The position numbers and the translations under genes are program-made. Source: Oceanivirga salmonicida (GTDB lineage Bacteria; Fusobacteriota; Fusobacteriia; Fusobacteriales; Leptotrichiaceae). Taken from it: 48,779 bases of DNA. The stretch spans positions 1 to 48,779 of the forward strand of contig NZ_LOQI01000005.1 of the NCBI RefSeq assembly GCF_001517915.1, in the 5' to 3' direction. Positions 8,853-16,681 of the stretch are shown here, piece by piece; the first letter of the stretch is position 1, and the number at the start of each line of letters is the position of its first letter. Below the pieces are notes generated by a model. The model was not told the origin of the DNA, made no database searches, and worked only from the letters and a program-made list of their open reading frames with translations.

Positions 8853-8951
8853 TTATAAATTAATTGATAATAATAACTCTAAAATTTCATCTTCTAATAA
8901 AATAATAGGTGCTGTAGTTGAATTAGAAATTTCTGTTCTTCTATGTCCCAT
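8853..8951 (-). CDS. candidate RiPP precursor peptide, 32 residues
   Basis: The frame reads MGHRRTEISNSTTAPI followed by ILLEDEILELLLSINL. It starts at an ATG seven bases after an 11-bp G tract that takes the place of the ribosome binding site, with TATAAT 35 bases upstream of the ATG. The second half is an acidic, Leu-rich segment likely to be helical, the usual character of a recognition sequence. The first half has Ser/Thr/His/Arg and no Cys. This could be a leader-core order, or a core followed by a C-terminal recognition helix, as in bottromycin. It is the first frame of the YcaO operon. The role is inferred from position; I recognise no family. Confidence 0.6.
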   Translation of the reverse strand: MGHRRTEISNSTTAPIILLEDEILELLLSINL

Positions 8952-8958
8952 TTTAATG

Positions 8959-8969
8959 CCCCCCCCCCC
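8959..8969 (-). repeat. 11-bp poly-G tract acting as ribosome binding site
   Basis: Eleven uninterrupted C on the plus strand (G on the mRNA) sit seven bases before the candidate precursor start codon. No other purine-rich site is present. In such an AT-rich genome a run of this length stands out, and such runs change length by slippage. Confidence 0.85.
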
Positions 8970-8985
8970 TTTTTGCTATATTTTC

Positions 8986-8991
8986 ATTATA
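8986..8991 (-). promoter_or_regulatory. -10 element of the peptide/YcaO operon
   Basis: A perfect TATAAT on the minus strand lies 35 bases before the peptide ATG, so transcription would start shortly before the G tract and place the tract in the 5' leader. The -35 is weak (TAGTAA at 17 bases). Confidence 0.55.
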
Positions 8992-9020
8992 TCATAAATC
9001 TCTTTTAATTACTATTTTTT

Positions 9021-9373
9021 ATTTTTTATATATTTTTATGTATTAAAAACAGCACAGATAAAAGTGGAAGCGTTAATAATAATATTGCCATTTCTTTTAA
9101 ATACTCTATTCCAATAGCACCTACTATTACTCCCATTGCAAATGATAGTACTACACTGGTAAATATTTTAATTCCATTTTTATCCTTTTTTACTATACTT
9201 TCTATCATTTTTCTAGTATTTCCTGTACACATAGTAGACATATATATAGTCTCTTCTATTTTTTTAAAAGTTTGTATTTGTACAGCACTCATAAATGAAA
9301 TTATACTAATAGTCAACAAATTATATTTATTATCTTTAAAAATAAATATAATTAGTATTAAAACCACTTCTAA
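9021..9373. repeat. ~353-bp direct repeat, copy 2
   Basis: This is the parent copy of the segment at 4638-4990. It covers the 3' half of the intact DUF1275 gene and five bases after it. Confidence 0.9.
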
Positions 9374-9658
9374 AATAACTATATATTCTCTCCAATGTAT
9401 ACTACTTTTTTTAAATCTGTCTCTTAACATTTCAACCAGTACTATTCCTATAATAAAAAATATAATAGGGAATAGATATTTTGTTATTTCTTTAAAATTA
9501 AAATTATATATACTATAAATCATTAATACTATATTCCCAGTTATAGTTGTCGCAAAAACTTTACCTTTCAAAAGAAAAGAATAAATTTCTAAAAAACCTC
9601 CTATAAAAGTAAGTAATATAGCTACTTTTAAAGTATCCGAACTTTGTTTTCTCATCAA
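9026..9658 (-). CDS. DUF1275 (YoaK-like) membrane protein
   Basis: The 210-residue, six-segment membrane protein shows the DUF1275 hallmarks: an N-terminal FIGGFLEIYSFLLKGKVFATTITGN block and a later SAVQIQTFKKI...YMSTMCTGNTRKM block. These are the two half-repeats of the family (G..D.......F....TGN). The function is unknown; the family consists of inner-membrane proteins sometimes called YoaK. It has a good RBS (AGGAGG) before ATGATGAG. Its 3' half is duplicated at 4643-4990 on the other side of the YcaO cassette, so this copy marks one border of the inserted or amplified block. Confidence 0.85.
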   Translation of the reverse strand: MMRKQSSDTLKVAILLTFIGGFLEIYSFLLKGKVFATTITGNIVLMIYSIYNFNFKEITKYLFPIIFFIIGIVLVEMLRDRFKKSSIHWREYIVILEVVLILIIFIFKDNKYNLLTISIISFMSAVQIQTFKKIEETIYMSTMCTGNTRKMIESIVKKDKNGIKIFTSVVLSFAMGVIVGAIGIEYLKEMAILLLTLPLLSVLFLIHKNI

Positions 9659-9778
9659 AACCTCCTAATAAAAATATTTTATCATAATCTTAATATTTTG
9701 TCTTGCTAAAAATAATTTAAAAATGATACTATTGTAATGTAAATTTATTATATACAAAATCAATTTAGGAGGTACAAA

Positions 9779-10681
9779 ATGAAAAAATTAAATAGTACTG
9801 ATTATAATGCTTTAAATTATATTTTAAATAATAAAAAACTAAAAAAAATTGAATTATCTAAATTATTAGATATAACGCAACCAGCTATATATAAATTAGT
9901 AAAAAAATTAAGTAATTTAAACCTTTTAATTCTTGAAGAAAATTTTGACAAAAGAAGTAAATATAACATAACTATAAATAAAGATTATAAAAAAATTATA
10001 GGCTTATATGCTTCTATGAATTCAATAGAAATTATAATTTTTGATTTAGTTGGTAATATTTTAGAAAGTTTCTCCTATAAAATAAATTTAACTTTTATTC
10101 AGAAAACGAAAACTAGAAATTTTTTATTATCTGAAATTGAAAAAATAATAAATGATTACGGAAAAGAAAATATAGCAGGTATAGGTATTTCTATGCAAGC
10201 ATGTATAAATTCTGATTTAGGTATTTTGATTTGTTCTGATTTATTTAATGAAAAGAGCATACATATAAAAGAATATATCTTTAAAAAATTTGGCATAGAA
10301 TGTATCATAGAAAACAATATACATGCTATGCTTTATACTATTGATTTATTTTATAATAAAAATCCTAATAAAATTCTATATTACAATAAAGAAAAAACAA
10401 AAGGCTTTTCTATAATGATAAATAACAAAATATATAAAGGGGCAAATTTTAGTACAGGTTGTTTAAAAAATATGAATGATGAAGATATTATTAAATGTAT
10501 TAATTTTTTAGATATAGATACCGTTATTTTAGATATTGCCCAAGAAAATAGAAAAGAACTTATAAATGTGTTACAATGTAATAGCATAGTTTTTAATGAA
10601 CTAGAAAACTTAGAAAAACTTTCAGCAGTTACTATAGTTATTAGAAATTTATTTGATAATGAAAAATTAATTAAATTATAA
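9779..10681 (+). CDS. ROK-family-like transcriptional regulator
   Basis: The 300-residue product has an N-terminal winged helix-turn-helix (residues 5-65, with LSKLLDITQPAIYKLVKKL as the recognition part). A degenerate ROK domain follows: IIGLYASMNSIEIIIFDLVGNIL, IAGIGISMQACI and a truncated sugar-kinase fold. The catalytic DxGxT and Zn-binding Cys motifs of active ROK kinases are not seen, so it is probably a DNA-binding sensor only. AGGAGG precedes the start. It is 32 bases ahead of mgtE on the same strand and may be cotranscribed with it. The ligand is not evident. Confidence 0.75.
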   Translation: MKKLNSTDYNALNYILNNKKLKKIELSKLLDITQPAIYKLVKKLSNLNLLILEENFDKRSKYNITINKDYKKIIGLYASMNSIEIIIFDLVGNILESFSYKINLTFIQKTKTRNFLLSEIEKIINDYGKENIAGIGISMQACINSDLGILICSDLFNEKSIHIKEYIFKKFGIECIIENNIHAMLYTIDLFYNKNPNKILYYNKEKTKGFSIMINNKIYKGANFSTGCLKNMNDEDIIKCINFLDIDTVILDIAQENRKELINVLQCNSIVFNELENLEKLSAVTIVIRNLFDNEKLIKL

Positions 10682-10713
10682 TATAAAAAATAAATACTAT
10701 AAGGAGGTGTAAA

Positions 10714-12141
10714 ATGAAAAAATTAAGTGAAGAAAAAATACAATCACTAAAAAAGAAACTAAAACATGAAGACATAGAGGTAGAAGAAGATGAGATTAAT
10801 ATAAATCTCGATGAAATTGCAGAAGATATTAAAGAATTAAATACTTCTGAAGAAATTCACGATTACCTTGATGAAATTCATGATGTTGATATAGCTGAAT
10901 TTCTTGATGAATTAGATGAAGATGAAGAAATTATCAGGCTTTTAAATGCTCTGAGTTTAGAAGAAAGAGCAGATATATTAGAAGTTGCTGATGAAGATTT
11001 ACAAATTAGAATAATAAATTTAATTTCAGAAGAAGAAGCTCTTGAAATTTTTTCATATATGTCTCCAGATAATATAGTTGATATACTAGGCTATGTTGAT
11101 TTCACTAAAAGTAAATCTTTACTTAATAAGATGAAAAGATCAGAAGCCAATAAATTAAGAGAATTATTAGGTTATGACTCTGAAACTGCCGGTGGTATTA
11201 TGACCACACAATATATAGCATTTAAAAAGAATTTAAAAATGAAAGAAATTCTTGATAAAATTAAAATTATTGGTCCAAAAACAGAATATATAGAAACAAT
11301 TTTTGTTCTTGATTTAAATGGAGATTTAATAGGTGAAGCCGATTTAAGGGATATTCTTATTTCTTCAGAAGATATACTACTTGAAGAAATAATGGAAGAA
11401 AATATTAAATATGTCTATGCAGAAGAAGACCAAGAAGAAGTTGCAAGATTAGTTTCAAAATATGGGCTAAAAGTTGTTCCAGTATTAAATAAAAAAAAGA
11501 AATTATTAGGTATTATTACCATAGATGATATAGTTGACGTTATACAAGAAGAAAATACAGAGGATATTTTGAAATTAGCAGGTACTAGTAATGATGAAGA
11601 TCTTTATACTAGTCTTTTTGAAATTATAAATAAAAGATTACCTTGGCTTTTAATTAATCTATTAACTGCATTTTTAGCAGCATTTACAGTTAGAATGTTT
11701 TCTACAACAATAGATAAAGTAGTTGCTCTTGCAGTTACTATGCCAATAGTTAGTGGAATGGGTGGTAATGTAGGTACACAATCACTTGCAGTTACGATTA
11801 GATCTATTGCATTGGGAGATTATGATAGTGATGAAAATTTAATAATTTCATTAAAATATGTTGCATTAGGATTTATTAATGGTATAATATTAGGGGTGGT
11901 ATGTGGAAGCATAGTTTATTTTATGTTTGGTATTCCATATTTAAGTTTAATAATATTATTATCTATGATAGGTAACTGTATTATTGCATGTCTTATTGGT
12001 TATTTAATACCTGTTGGACTTAAAGTTTTAAAAATTGATCCTGCTATGGCTTCATCAGTATTACTTACAACAGTAACAGATGTTTGCGGATTTTTCTTAT
12101 TCTTAGGTCTTGCAAGTTTATTTATAGAAAAATTAATTTAG
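10714..12141 (+). CDS. mgtE: magnesium transporter MgtE
   Basis: The 475-residue product has the full MgtE layout. An acidic N-domain (about 40-135) is followed by a CBS pair (about 140-270, with TAGGIMTTQYIAFK at its head and LLGIITIDDIVDVI near its end). The five-helix channel follows from about 285: PWLLINLLTAFLAAF, the pore stretch PIVSGMGGNVGTQSLAVTIRSIALG, and TTVTDVCGFFLF, which contains the conserved Mg-binding Asp. MgtE is a Mg2+-gated channel in the inner membrane whose cytosolic domains close it when Mg2+ is high. RBS AAGGAGG is present. No Mg2+ riboswitch is visible in the 32 bases upstream. Confidence 0.97.
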   Translation: MKKLSEEKIQSLKKKLKHEDIEVEEDEININLDEIAEDIKELNTSEEIHDYLDEIHDVDIAEFLDELDEDEEIIRLLNALSLEERADILEVADEDLQIRIINLISEEEALEIFSYMSPDNIVDILGYVDFTKSKSLLNKMKRSEANKLRELLGYDSETAGGIMTTQYIAFKKNLKMKEILDKIKIIGPKTEYIETIFVLDLNGDLIGEADLRDILISSEDILLEEIMEENIKYVYAEEDQEEVARLVSKYGLKVVPVLNKKKKLLGIITIDDIVDVIQEENTEDILKLAGTSNDEDLYTSLFEIINKRLPWLLINLLTAFLAAFTVRMFSTTIDKVVALAVTMPIVSGMGGNVGTQSLAVTIRSIALGDYDSDENLIISLKYVALGFINGIILGVVCGSIVYFMFGIPYLSLIILLSMIGNCIIACLIGYLIPVGLKVLKIDPAMASSVLLTTVTDVCGFFLFLGLASLFIEKLI

Positions 12142-12151
12142 GAGGAAAATT

Positions 12152-12469
12152 ATGAATAACAAATTATTTTTGGGAATATCTTTAATACTAATAGGTATGT
12201 TTAGCCTTTTTGGCTCACTTTTACCAGATACTGCATTAAAATATATATTTAACTGGCAAATTATGATAATTTTAATGGGAGTTTATTTCTTATTGAAAAA
12301 GGGAATAAATAATGTAGCAGGAATAGCTCTTATTGCCACTGGTTCACATTTCTATATTGAGAAATTTTTACCACTTCCATATACAAATATAACATTACCA
12401 ATCATATTAATAATAATTGGAGTTGTAATTATAGTACTCCACTATAAAGATAGTTCTAATGATAAATAA
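12152..12469 (+). CDS. small membrane protein, LiaI/LiaF N-terminal-like
   Basis: The 105-residue product has four short hydrophobic segments (LFLGISLILIGMFSLFG, IMIILMGVYFLLKKG, VAGIALIATGSHFYI, ITLPIILIIIGVVIIVL). This repeating glycine-containing pattern is that of the LiaF transmembrane (DUF5668-type) domain, without the soluble C-terminal part. AGGAGG sits before the start, ten bases after mgtE, so it is very likely in the mgtE operon. Its function is not known. Confidence 0.65.
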   Translation: MNNKLFLGISLILIGMFSLFGSLLPDTALKYIFNWQIMIILMGVYFLLKKGINNVAGIALIATGSHFYIEKFLPLPYTNITLPIILIIIGVVIIVLHYKDSSNDK

Positions 12470-12480
12470 GAAAAACAAAT

Positions 12481-12556
12481 AAAACAAACAGGGGTGCTTA
12501 ATGCTGAGATTATACCCTTTAACCTGATGCAGTTAATACTGCCGTAGGGAGTTTTA
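12481..12556 (+). promoter_or_regulatory. TPP (THI-box) riboswitch
   Basis: The conserved blocks are present in order: GGGGTGCTTAATGCTGAGA, ACCTGATGCAGTTAATACTG, CGTAGGGAG. AAAAC and GTTTT flank them and can close P1. It senses thiamine pyrophosphate and precedes the thiX-thiY-thiZ operon. Confidence 0.97.
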
Positions 12557-12582
12557 ACAGAGTAATTTTTTATTACTTTAAT

Positions 12583-12607
12583 AACTCTCTATTTAGAGAG
12601 TTTTTTT
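12583..12607 (+). terminator. riboswitch-controlled terminator
   Basis: AACTCTCT-ATTT-AGAGAGTT followed by seven T forms an intrinsic terminator directly after the aptamer and before thiX. Bound TPP should favour it, shutting off the transporter. Confidence 0.9.
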
Positions 12608-12623
12608 ATTATAAAGGAGTTTT

Positions 12624-13352
12624 ATGAAAAAAATTATAAATTACAGTTTGATATTTATAATTCTAATTGTTTGGCAAATATGCTCTTACTTAGAATTAGT
12701 GTCAAAATTTTTATTACCTTCACCAGTTGAAATAGTACTAGCCTTTATACATGATTTTAAATTAATCATGTATCACACTAGTTTTACTATGAAAGTAGCA
12801 TTTATTGGTATACTTATAGGTATTGTATTAAGCCTATTTTTATCACTAATAATGGACAAATTTAAAGTCTTACATGACTTAATTTCTCCAATTTTAATAC
12901 TTACACAAACTATACCAACTATTGCCATAGCACCTTTACTTATAATTTGGTTAGGTTACTATATGTCTCCAAAAATAGTATTAGTAGTTTTAGCAACTTT
13001 TTTCCCTATAACTATTTCCCTTATAAACGGTTACAGGTCTGTTGATGAAGATAACATAAAACTATTAAAAGCAATGGGTGCGAATGAATATCAAATTTAT
13101 AAATATTTAAAAATACCTTCATCTATGCCTTTTTTCTTCTCGGGTTTAAAGGTATCAATGTCTTATGCATTAATATCTGCTGTAATTGCTGAATGGCTAG
13201 GTGGTTATTATGGTCTAGGGGTATATATGACGCGTGTAAGAAAAGCTTATGCACTAGATAAAATGTTTGCTATTATCTTTTTCATAAGTATATTAAGTTT
13301 ATTACTCATGTTATTTATAGATAAATTAGAAAAAAGAATTATTAAGTATTAA
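12624..13352 (+). CDS. thiX: thiamine-precursor ABC transporter permease
   Basis: The 242-residue BPD-type permease has six membrane segments and an EAA loop (LLKAMGANEYQIYKYLKIPSS). SLINGYRSVDEDNIKLLKAM is typical of the SsuC/ThiX group. The N-terminal MKKIINYSLIFIILIVWQICSYLELVSKFLLPSPVEI is the usual first-helix signature. RBS AAAGGAG. Its place straight after a TPP riboswitch, with an NMT1/THI5-like binding protein next, makes uptake of the pyrimidine precursor (HMP or formylamino-HMP) the best reading. Confidence 0.92.
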   Translation: MKKIINYSLIFIILIVWQICSYLELVSKFLLPSPVEIVLAFIHDFKLIMYHTSFTMKVAFIGILIGIVLSLFLSLIMDKFKVLHDLISPILILTQTIPTIAIAPLLIIWLGYYMSPKIVLVVLATFFPITISLINGYRSVDEDNIKLLKAMGANEYQIYKYLKIPSSMPFFFSGLKVSMSYALISAVIAEWLGGYYGLGVYMTRVRKAYALDKMFAIIFFISILSLLLMLFIDKLEKRIIKY

Positions 13353-13365
13353 ATTAGGAGGAAAA

Positions 13366-14337
13366 ATGAAAAAATTATTAAGTATTTGTACTATGTTATT
13401 ACTATTTTCTTGTGGTAGTTCAGAAAATGAAAAAATTAATGAAAATAAGAATGAATTAAAAGAAATTACCTTTGTACTAGACTGGACACCTAATACTAAT
13501 CATACTGGTATTTATGTCGCAAAAGAAAAAGGATTATTTGAAGAATATGGATTAAAAGTAAATATAGTTCAACCAAGTGAAGATAGTTCATCAACTATTG
13601 TTGCAGTCGGAAAAGCAGAATTTGGTGTATATTTTCAACCAAATATGATAAAAAAACTTGAAAAAAATATGCCTATAACTGCTATTGCAGCAATTATACA
13701 ACATAATACAGCAGGTCTTTTAACTCTTAAAAGTCTTAATACTAAATCTCCAAAAGATTTAGAAAAATTAAGATATGCTACTTGGGAAGATGCAGTAGAT
13801 GATGCTACTGTTAAAGATTTAGTTGGTGAAAATATAAATCCTGTGCCATTTGGTGATGTTACTGACCCAATAGGAGCAATGAAACATAATTTATTTGATT
13901 ATTTAATATCATATTATGCTTGGGATGGTATAAATGCTAAAATTAAAAATGAAGATATAGATTTCTATTTCTTTAAAGATTTTAATAAAGATTTAGACTA
14001 TTATTCACCAGTAATTATTGCAAATAATGAATTTATAAAAAATAACCCAGAAATTACTAAAAACTTTTTAAAAGCAGCAAAACAAGGTTATGAATTTGCT
14101 ATAAAAAATCCTAATGAAGCAGCAGATATTTTAATTAAATATGCTCCTGAATCAGACCCTAAATTAATTAAAGCAAGTCAAGAATGGATTTCTCAACATT
14201 ATGTAGAAAAAGGAGAAAATTGGGGAGAATTTGATATACAAAGATGGGACAATTTCTTTAAATGGGTATATGATAATAAGTTAATAGATAAACCTTTCCC
14301 TAGTTCTTATGGTGTAACAAATGAATATATCAAATAA
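13366..14337 (+). CDS. thiY: thiamine-precursor binding lipoprotein (NMT1/THI5-like)
   Basis: The 323-residue product is a lipoprotein (signal ending LLLFSC, lipidated Cys 16). The family motif VLDWTPNTNHTGIYVAKEKGLFEEYGL lies at about residues 38-64, and EFGVYFQPNM follows. This is the NMT1/THI5-like solute-binding domain of ThiY proteins, which bind formylamino-HMP. It acts outside the inner membrane and delivers ligand to the neighbouring permease. AGGAGG precedes the start. Its last 17 bases overlap thiZ. It is under the TPP riboswitch. Confidence 0.93.
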   Translation: MKKLLSICTMLLLFSCGSSENEKINENKNELKEITFVLDWTPNTNHTGIYVAKEKGLFEEYGLKVNIVQPSEDSSSTIVAVGKAEFGVYFQPNMIKKLEKNMPITAIAAIIQHNTAGLLTLKSLNTKSPKDLEKLRYATWEDAVDDATVKDLVGENINPVPFGDVTDPIGAMKHNLFDYLISYYAWDGINAKIKNEDIDFYFFKDFNKDLDYYSPVIIANNEFIKNNPEITKNFLKAAKQGYEFAIKNPNEAADILIKYAPESDPKLIKASQEWISQHYVEKGENWGEFDIQRWDNFFKWVYDNKLIDKPFPSSYGVTNEYIK

Positions 14338-15064
14338 AGTAAAATTAAGTGTTAAAAATATTTCATATACTTTCAATAAAAATGAAGAAGTTTTAAAAGA
14401 TATTTGTTTTGATATAAAAGAATATAAAACTGTTGCAATTATAGGCCCTAGTGGTGTTGGTAAAACAACTCTATTTAATATAATAGCAGGCTTATTAGAA
14501 GCAAATAATGGACAAGTTTTTTTAGAAAATGAAGATATTACAGGTATAACTTCTAAAGTTAGTTATATGCTTCAAAAAGATTTATTACTACCGTTTAGAA
14601 CAGTTTTTGAAAATATATCTCTTCCATTAGAAATAAAAGGCCATAAAAAAGAATATATAAAAGAAAATATAGAAAAACATTTAGATGAATTTGGTTTAAA
14701 AGGCTTAGAACATAAATATCCCAAAGAATTATCAGGTGGACAAAGACAAAGAGCCGCACTACTTAGAACATATATGTTTTCTAATGAAGTAATACTTTTA
14801 GATGAAGCATTTTCATCACTAGATTATATTACAAAAAATAAAATGTATAATTGGTTTAATAATTTAAAAAATGAATTAAAACTTACTTGTCTTCTTATAA
14901 CTCACGATATAGATGAAGCCTTATTTTTAGCAGACAAAATCTGTATTCTAAAAGGAAAACCAGCAACATTAAAATATGAATTTAATATTCCAAAAGATAA
15001 AGATATTTTAAGTCCAGAAGTTATAGAAATAAAGAAAGAAATATTGAAAATTTTAAGCGAATAA
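14321..15064 (+). CDS. thiZ: thiamine-precursor ABC transporter ATPase
   Basis: The 247-residue ABC ATPase has Walker A GPSGVGKTT, Q-loop YMLQKDLLLPFRT, signature LSGGQRQRAALLR, Walker B VILLDEAFSSLD and switch His in ITHDIDEA. The QKDLLLPFRTVFEN segment is typical of the nitrate/sulfonate/taurine/ThiZ group. The start ATG lies inside the thiY end without a strong RBS, so translation is probably coupled. It completes the riboswitch-controlled thi operon. No thiamine biosynthesis genes are in the window, so the cell appears to salvage precursor at this locus. Confidence 0.93.
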   Translation: MNISNKVKLSVKNISYTFNKNEEVLKDICFDIKEYKTVAIIGPSGVGKTTLFNIIAGLLEANNGQVFLENEDITGITSKVSYMLQKDLLLPFRTVFENISLPLEIKGHKKEYIKENIEKHLDEFGLKGLEHKYPKELSGGQRQRAALLRTYMFSNEVILLDEAFSSLDYITKNKMYNWFNNLKNELKLTCLLITHDIDEALFLADKICILKGKPATLKYEFNIPKDKDILSPEVIEIKKEILKILSE

Positions 15065-15069
15065 AAATA

Positions 15070-15122
15070 AAGAACATGTCTTCTAACATTATCACCTTTG
15101 TATTGTTAGTACATGTTCTTTT
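15070..15122 (+). terminator. two-part hairpin terminator after thiZ
   Basis: Outer stem AAAGAACATGT / ACATGTTCTTT and inner stem CTAACA / TGTTAG are followed by T-rich sequence. The loop holds TCACCTTTGTAT, which is identical in the hairpin at 42750-42811, so this may be a captured element end now serving as a terminator. Confidence 0.7.
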
Positions 15123-15129
15123 TATATAA

Positions 15130-15435
15130 TTACATATTTCTCATTTTTTCCAATATCTCGTGTATCATTTCATGAAGTTTCCATATTTCATCTAAACAAG
15201 GTTTACTCCAATCATTGCATGTTTCAAGATAACTCCTTACACAAATATGACTAACCATTTTTAAACCCCATTCAATTTTCGGTATATCTCCATCTAAAAG
15301 TATTTTTAAGAATTTTTCATAATCTCTATGATATTCTTTCAGAACTTTATCATTATTATAGCCCTCATCTTTTTATATTTCATTAATTGTAATTTTAGTT
15401 TGCTTTATTAACATATCTATTTCTTTTTTTATCAT
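15130..15435 (-). pseudogene. small gene with internal stop, unknown family
   Basis: From an ATG on the minus strand, 102 codons read through except for one TAA at codon 21 (15373-15375). The product would begin MIKKEIDMLIKQTKITINEI and continue KDEGYNNDKVLKEYHRDYE, ending ETCNDWSKPCLDEIWKLHEM and a short tail. The remainder looks coding (charged, helical, sensible composition), so this is a recently broken gene, a sequencing error, or translation restarts at a later ATG. I do not recognise the family. Confidence 0.6.
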
Positions 15436-15483
15436 GGCTTAACCTTTCCACTAATAGGTAACAAATTTTATATTCATCATATT

Positions 15484-16335
15484 TTAATTTTCGTTTTCAT
15501 CAATACCTTTTGTTTCCTTGAGATTATCTAATACTAATAAAATATCAAAAATAACAACTATTACTGCCATTATTTTATATGAAATTACTATTTTTAAAAT
15601 ATGATAAGTTATAAAATAGAAAAATAATATATCTATCATTATATCAGTTCTTCTTTCATATAAATTTATGTCAAAATAGTAGAAAATAAACATTGTTAAT
15701 AAAGTAATTGCTACACTTATATTTATTTGTAATTCTATACCAATATGTTCATAATTTAAAATCGTATCGTTTCTAAATAAAGTTAAAAATATAATCATGC
15801 CTATTATTAAAATATTTAGTATAGTCTTATTTATTTTTATATCAAAAATTTCTTTTCTATATTTTAAAATCAGATATATTAAAGTTAGTATAATTATAAT
15901 TAATAATATCATAGACATATATAACTCCGTTTTATTTTTATGCACTAGCCAACCTATCATTCTATATTTATGTAAAATTATTCCTAAAACATTTATCATA
16001 TACACATATTTAATTTTGCTATACTCTTTATTTTTTATTATCTCTTGAAATAATATCGTTAGTATAAACATAAATATATTATACCCTAGTGTATACACAA
16101 TCATACTTAAAAAGATAAGTATTTTTTTTATTTTTTCATTCTTAATCTTTAACAATAAAATATTTACTACACTAAACTTTAACAATTCTACTATTATTAA
16201 TTTTATACTTAATGTATTATTTGTAAATATTTTTATAACTGGTACAAATATTCCCTCAAATAAAGGAGCAAAAAGCAAAAATATCATTAATATAAAAATC
16301 AATTCTATTTTAAAGTTTATTTTTTTATCATTCAT
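15484..16335 (-). CDS. polytopic membrane protein of unknown function
   Basis: The 283-residue product consists almost wholly of hydrophobic segments (about eight to nine), with short basic loops such as LKIKNEKIKKI and LKYRKEIFDIKINKT and an acidic tail (DNLKETKGIDENEN). I take the ATG after AGG-AAATTGATT; an upstream TTG would add two residues. I see no transporter or enzyme motif. A 45-codon hydrophobic peptide gene lies ten bases upstream on the same strand, so the two are likely cotranscribed. The strongly Ile/Leu/Asn-biased composition matches local accessory genes. Confidence 0.6.
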   Translation of the reverse strand: MNDKKINFKIELIFILMIFLLFAPLFEGIFVPVIKIFTNNTLSIKLIIVELLKFSVVNILLLKIKNEKIKKILIFLSMIVYTLGYNIFMFILTILFQEIIKNKEYSKIKYVYMINVLGIILHKYRMIGWLVHKNKTELYMSMILLIIIILTLIYLILKYRKEIFDIKINKTILNILIIGMIIFLTLFRNDTILNYEHIGIELQINISVAITLLTMFIFYYFDINLYERRTDIMIDILFFYFITYHILKIVISYKIMAVIVVIFDILLVLDNLKETKGIDENEN

Positions 16336-16345
16336 AATCAATTTC

Positions 16346-16483
16346 CTATCTATTTATTAAAATTAAAATCACCGAATAAATTAAATCAAAATTTAAAAAT
16401 GCATATATATTAGAACTTACTAATGTCCCTTTAGAAAGAAAAATTAAAATATTTAGTACATATATAATTATTATTTTCTTCAT
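16346..16483 (-). CDS. 45-residue hydrophobic peptide
   Basis: The frame MKKIIIIYVLNILIFLSKGT continues for 25 more residues and ends LILINR, with AGGGAG nine bases before the ATG. It has two hydrophobic segments. It lies ten bases ahead of the larger membrane protein and is probably cotranscribed. It is too short to assign. Confidence 0.5.
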   Translation of the reverse strand: MKKIIIIYVLNILIFLSKGTLVSSNIYAFLNFDLIYSVILILINR

Positions 16484-16632
16484 TTTTATTCACTCCCTAT
16501 TCTTATAGTTTTATAACTACACCACTATATTTAACTTATTTTTTATCATGTTTTTTTATAATGTCTTCTAATTTAAATGATAGCACAGTAAGTATTTATA
16601 TGTAAAGGTAATCCTAAATAATTAAATAAAAG

Positions 16633-16679
16633 AAAAGACATGAATTTAAAATAAACATTTATTCTAATTCATGTCTTTT
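16633..16679. terminator. bidirectional terminator
   Basis: AAAAGACATGAATT / AATTCATGTCTTTT gives a 14-bp stem flanked by A and T runs, just downstream of the Cof phosphatase gene on the minus strand. Confidence 0.85.
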
Positions 16680-16681
16680 TA

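Noticed and set aside
8957-8993. Plus-strand ATG followed by Pro codons over the C tract
   Set aside because: It is a very short frame with no ribosome binding site; the tract is better explained on the other strand as the leader of the peptide gene.
8959-8995. An upstream start that would run through the G tract and put it inside the peptide reading frame
   Set aside because: The only nearby ATG (ATG AAA ATA TAG) stops before the tract, and in the peptide frame a TAG precedes the tract with no start after it.
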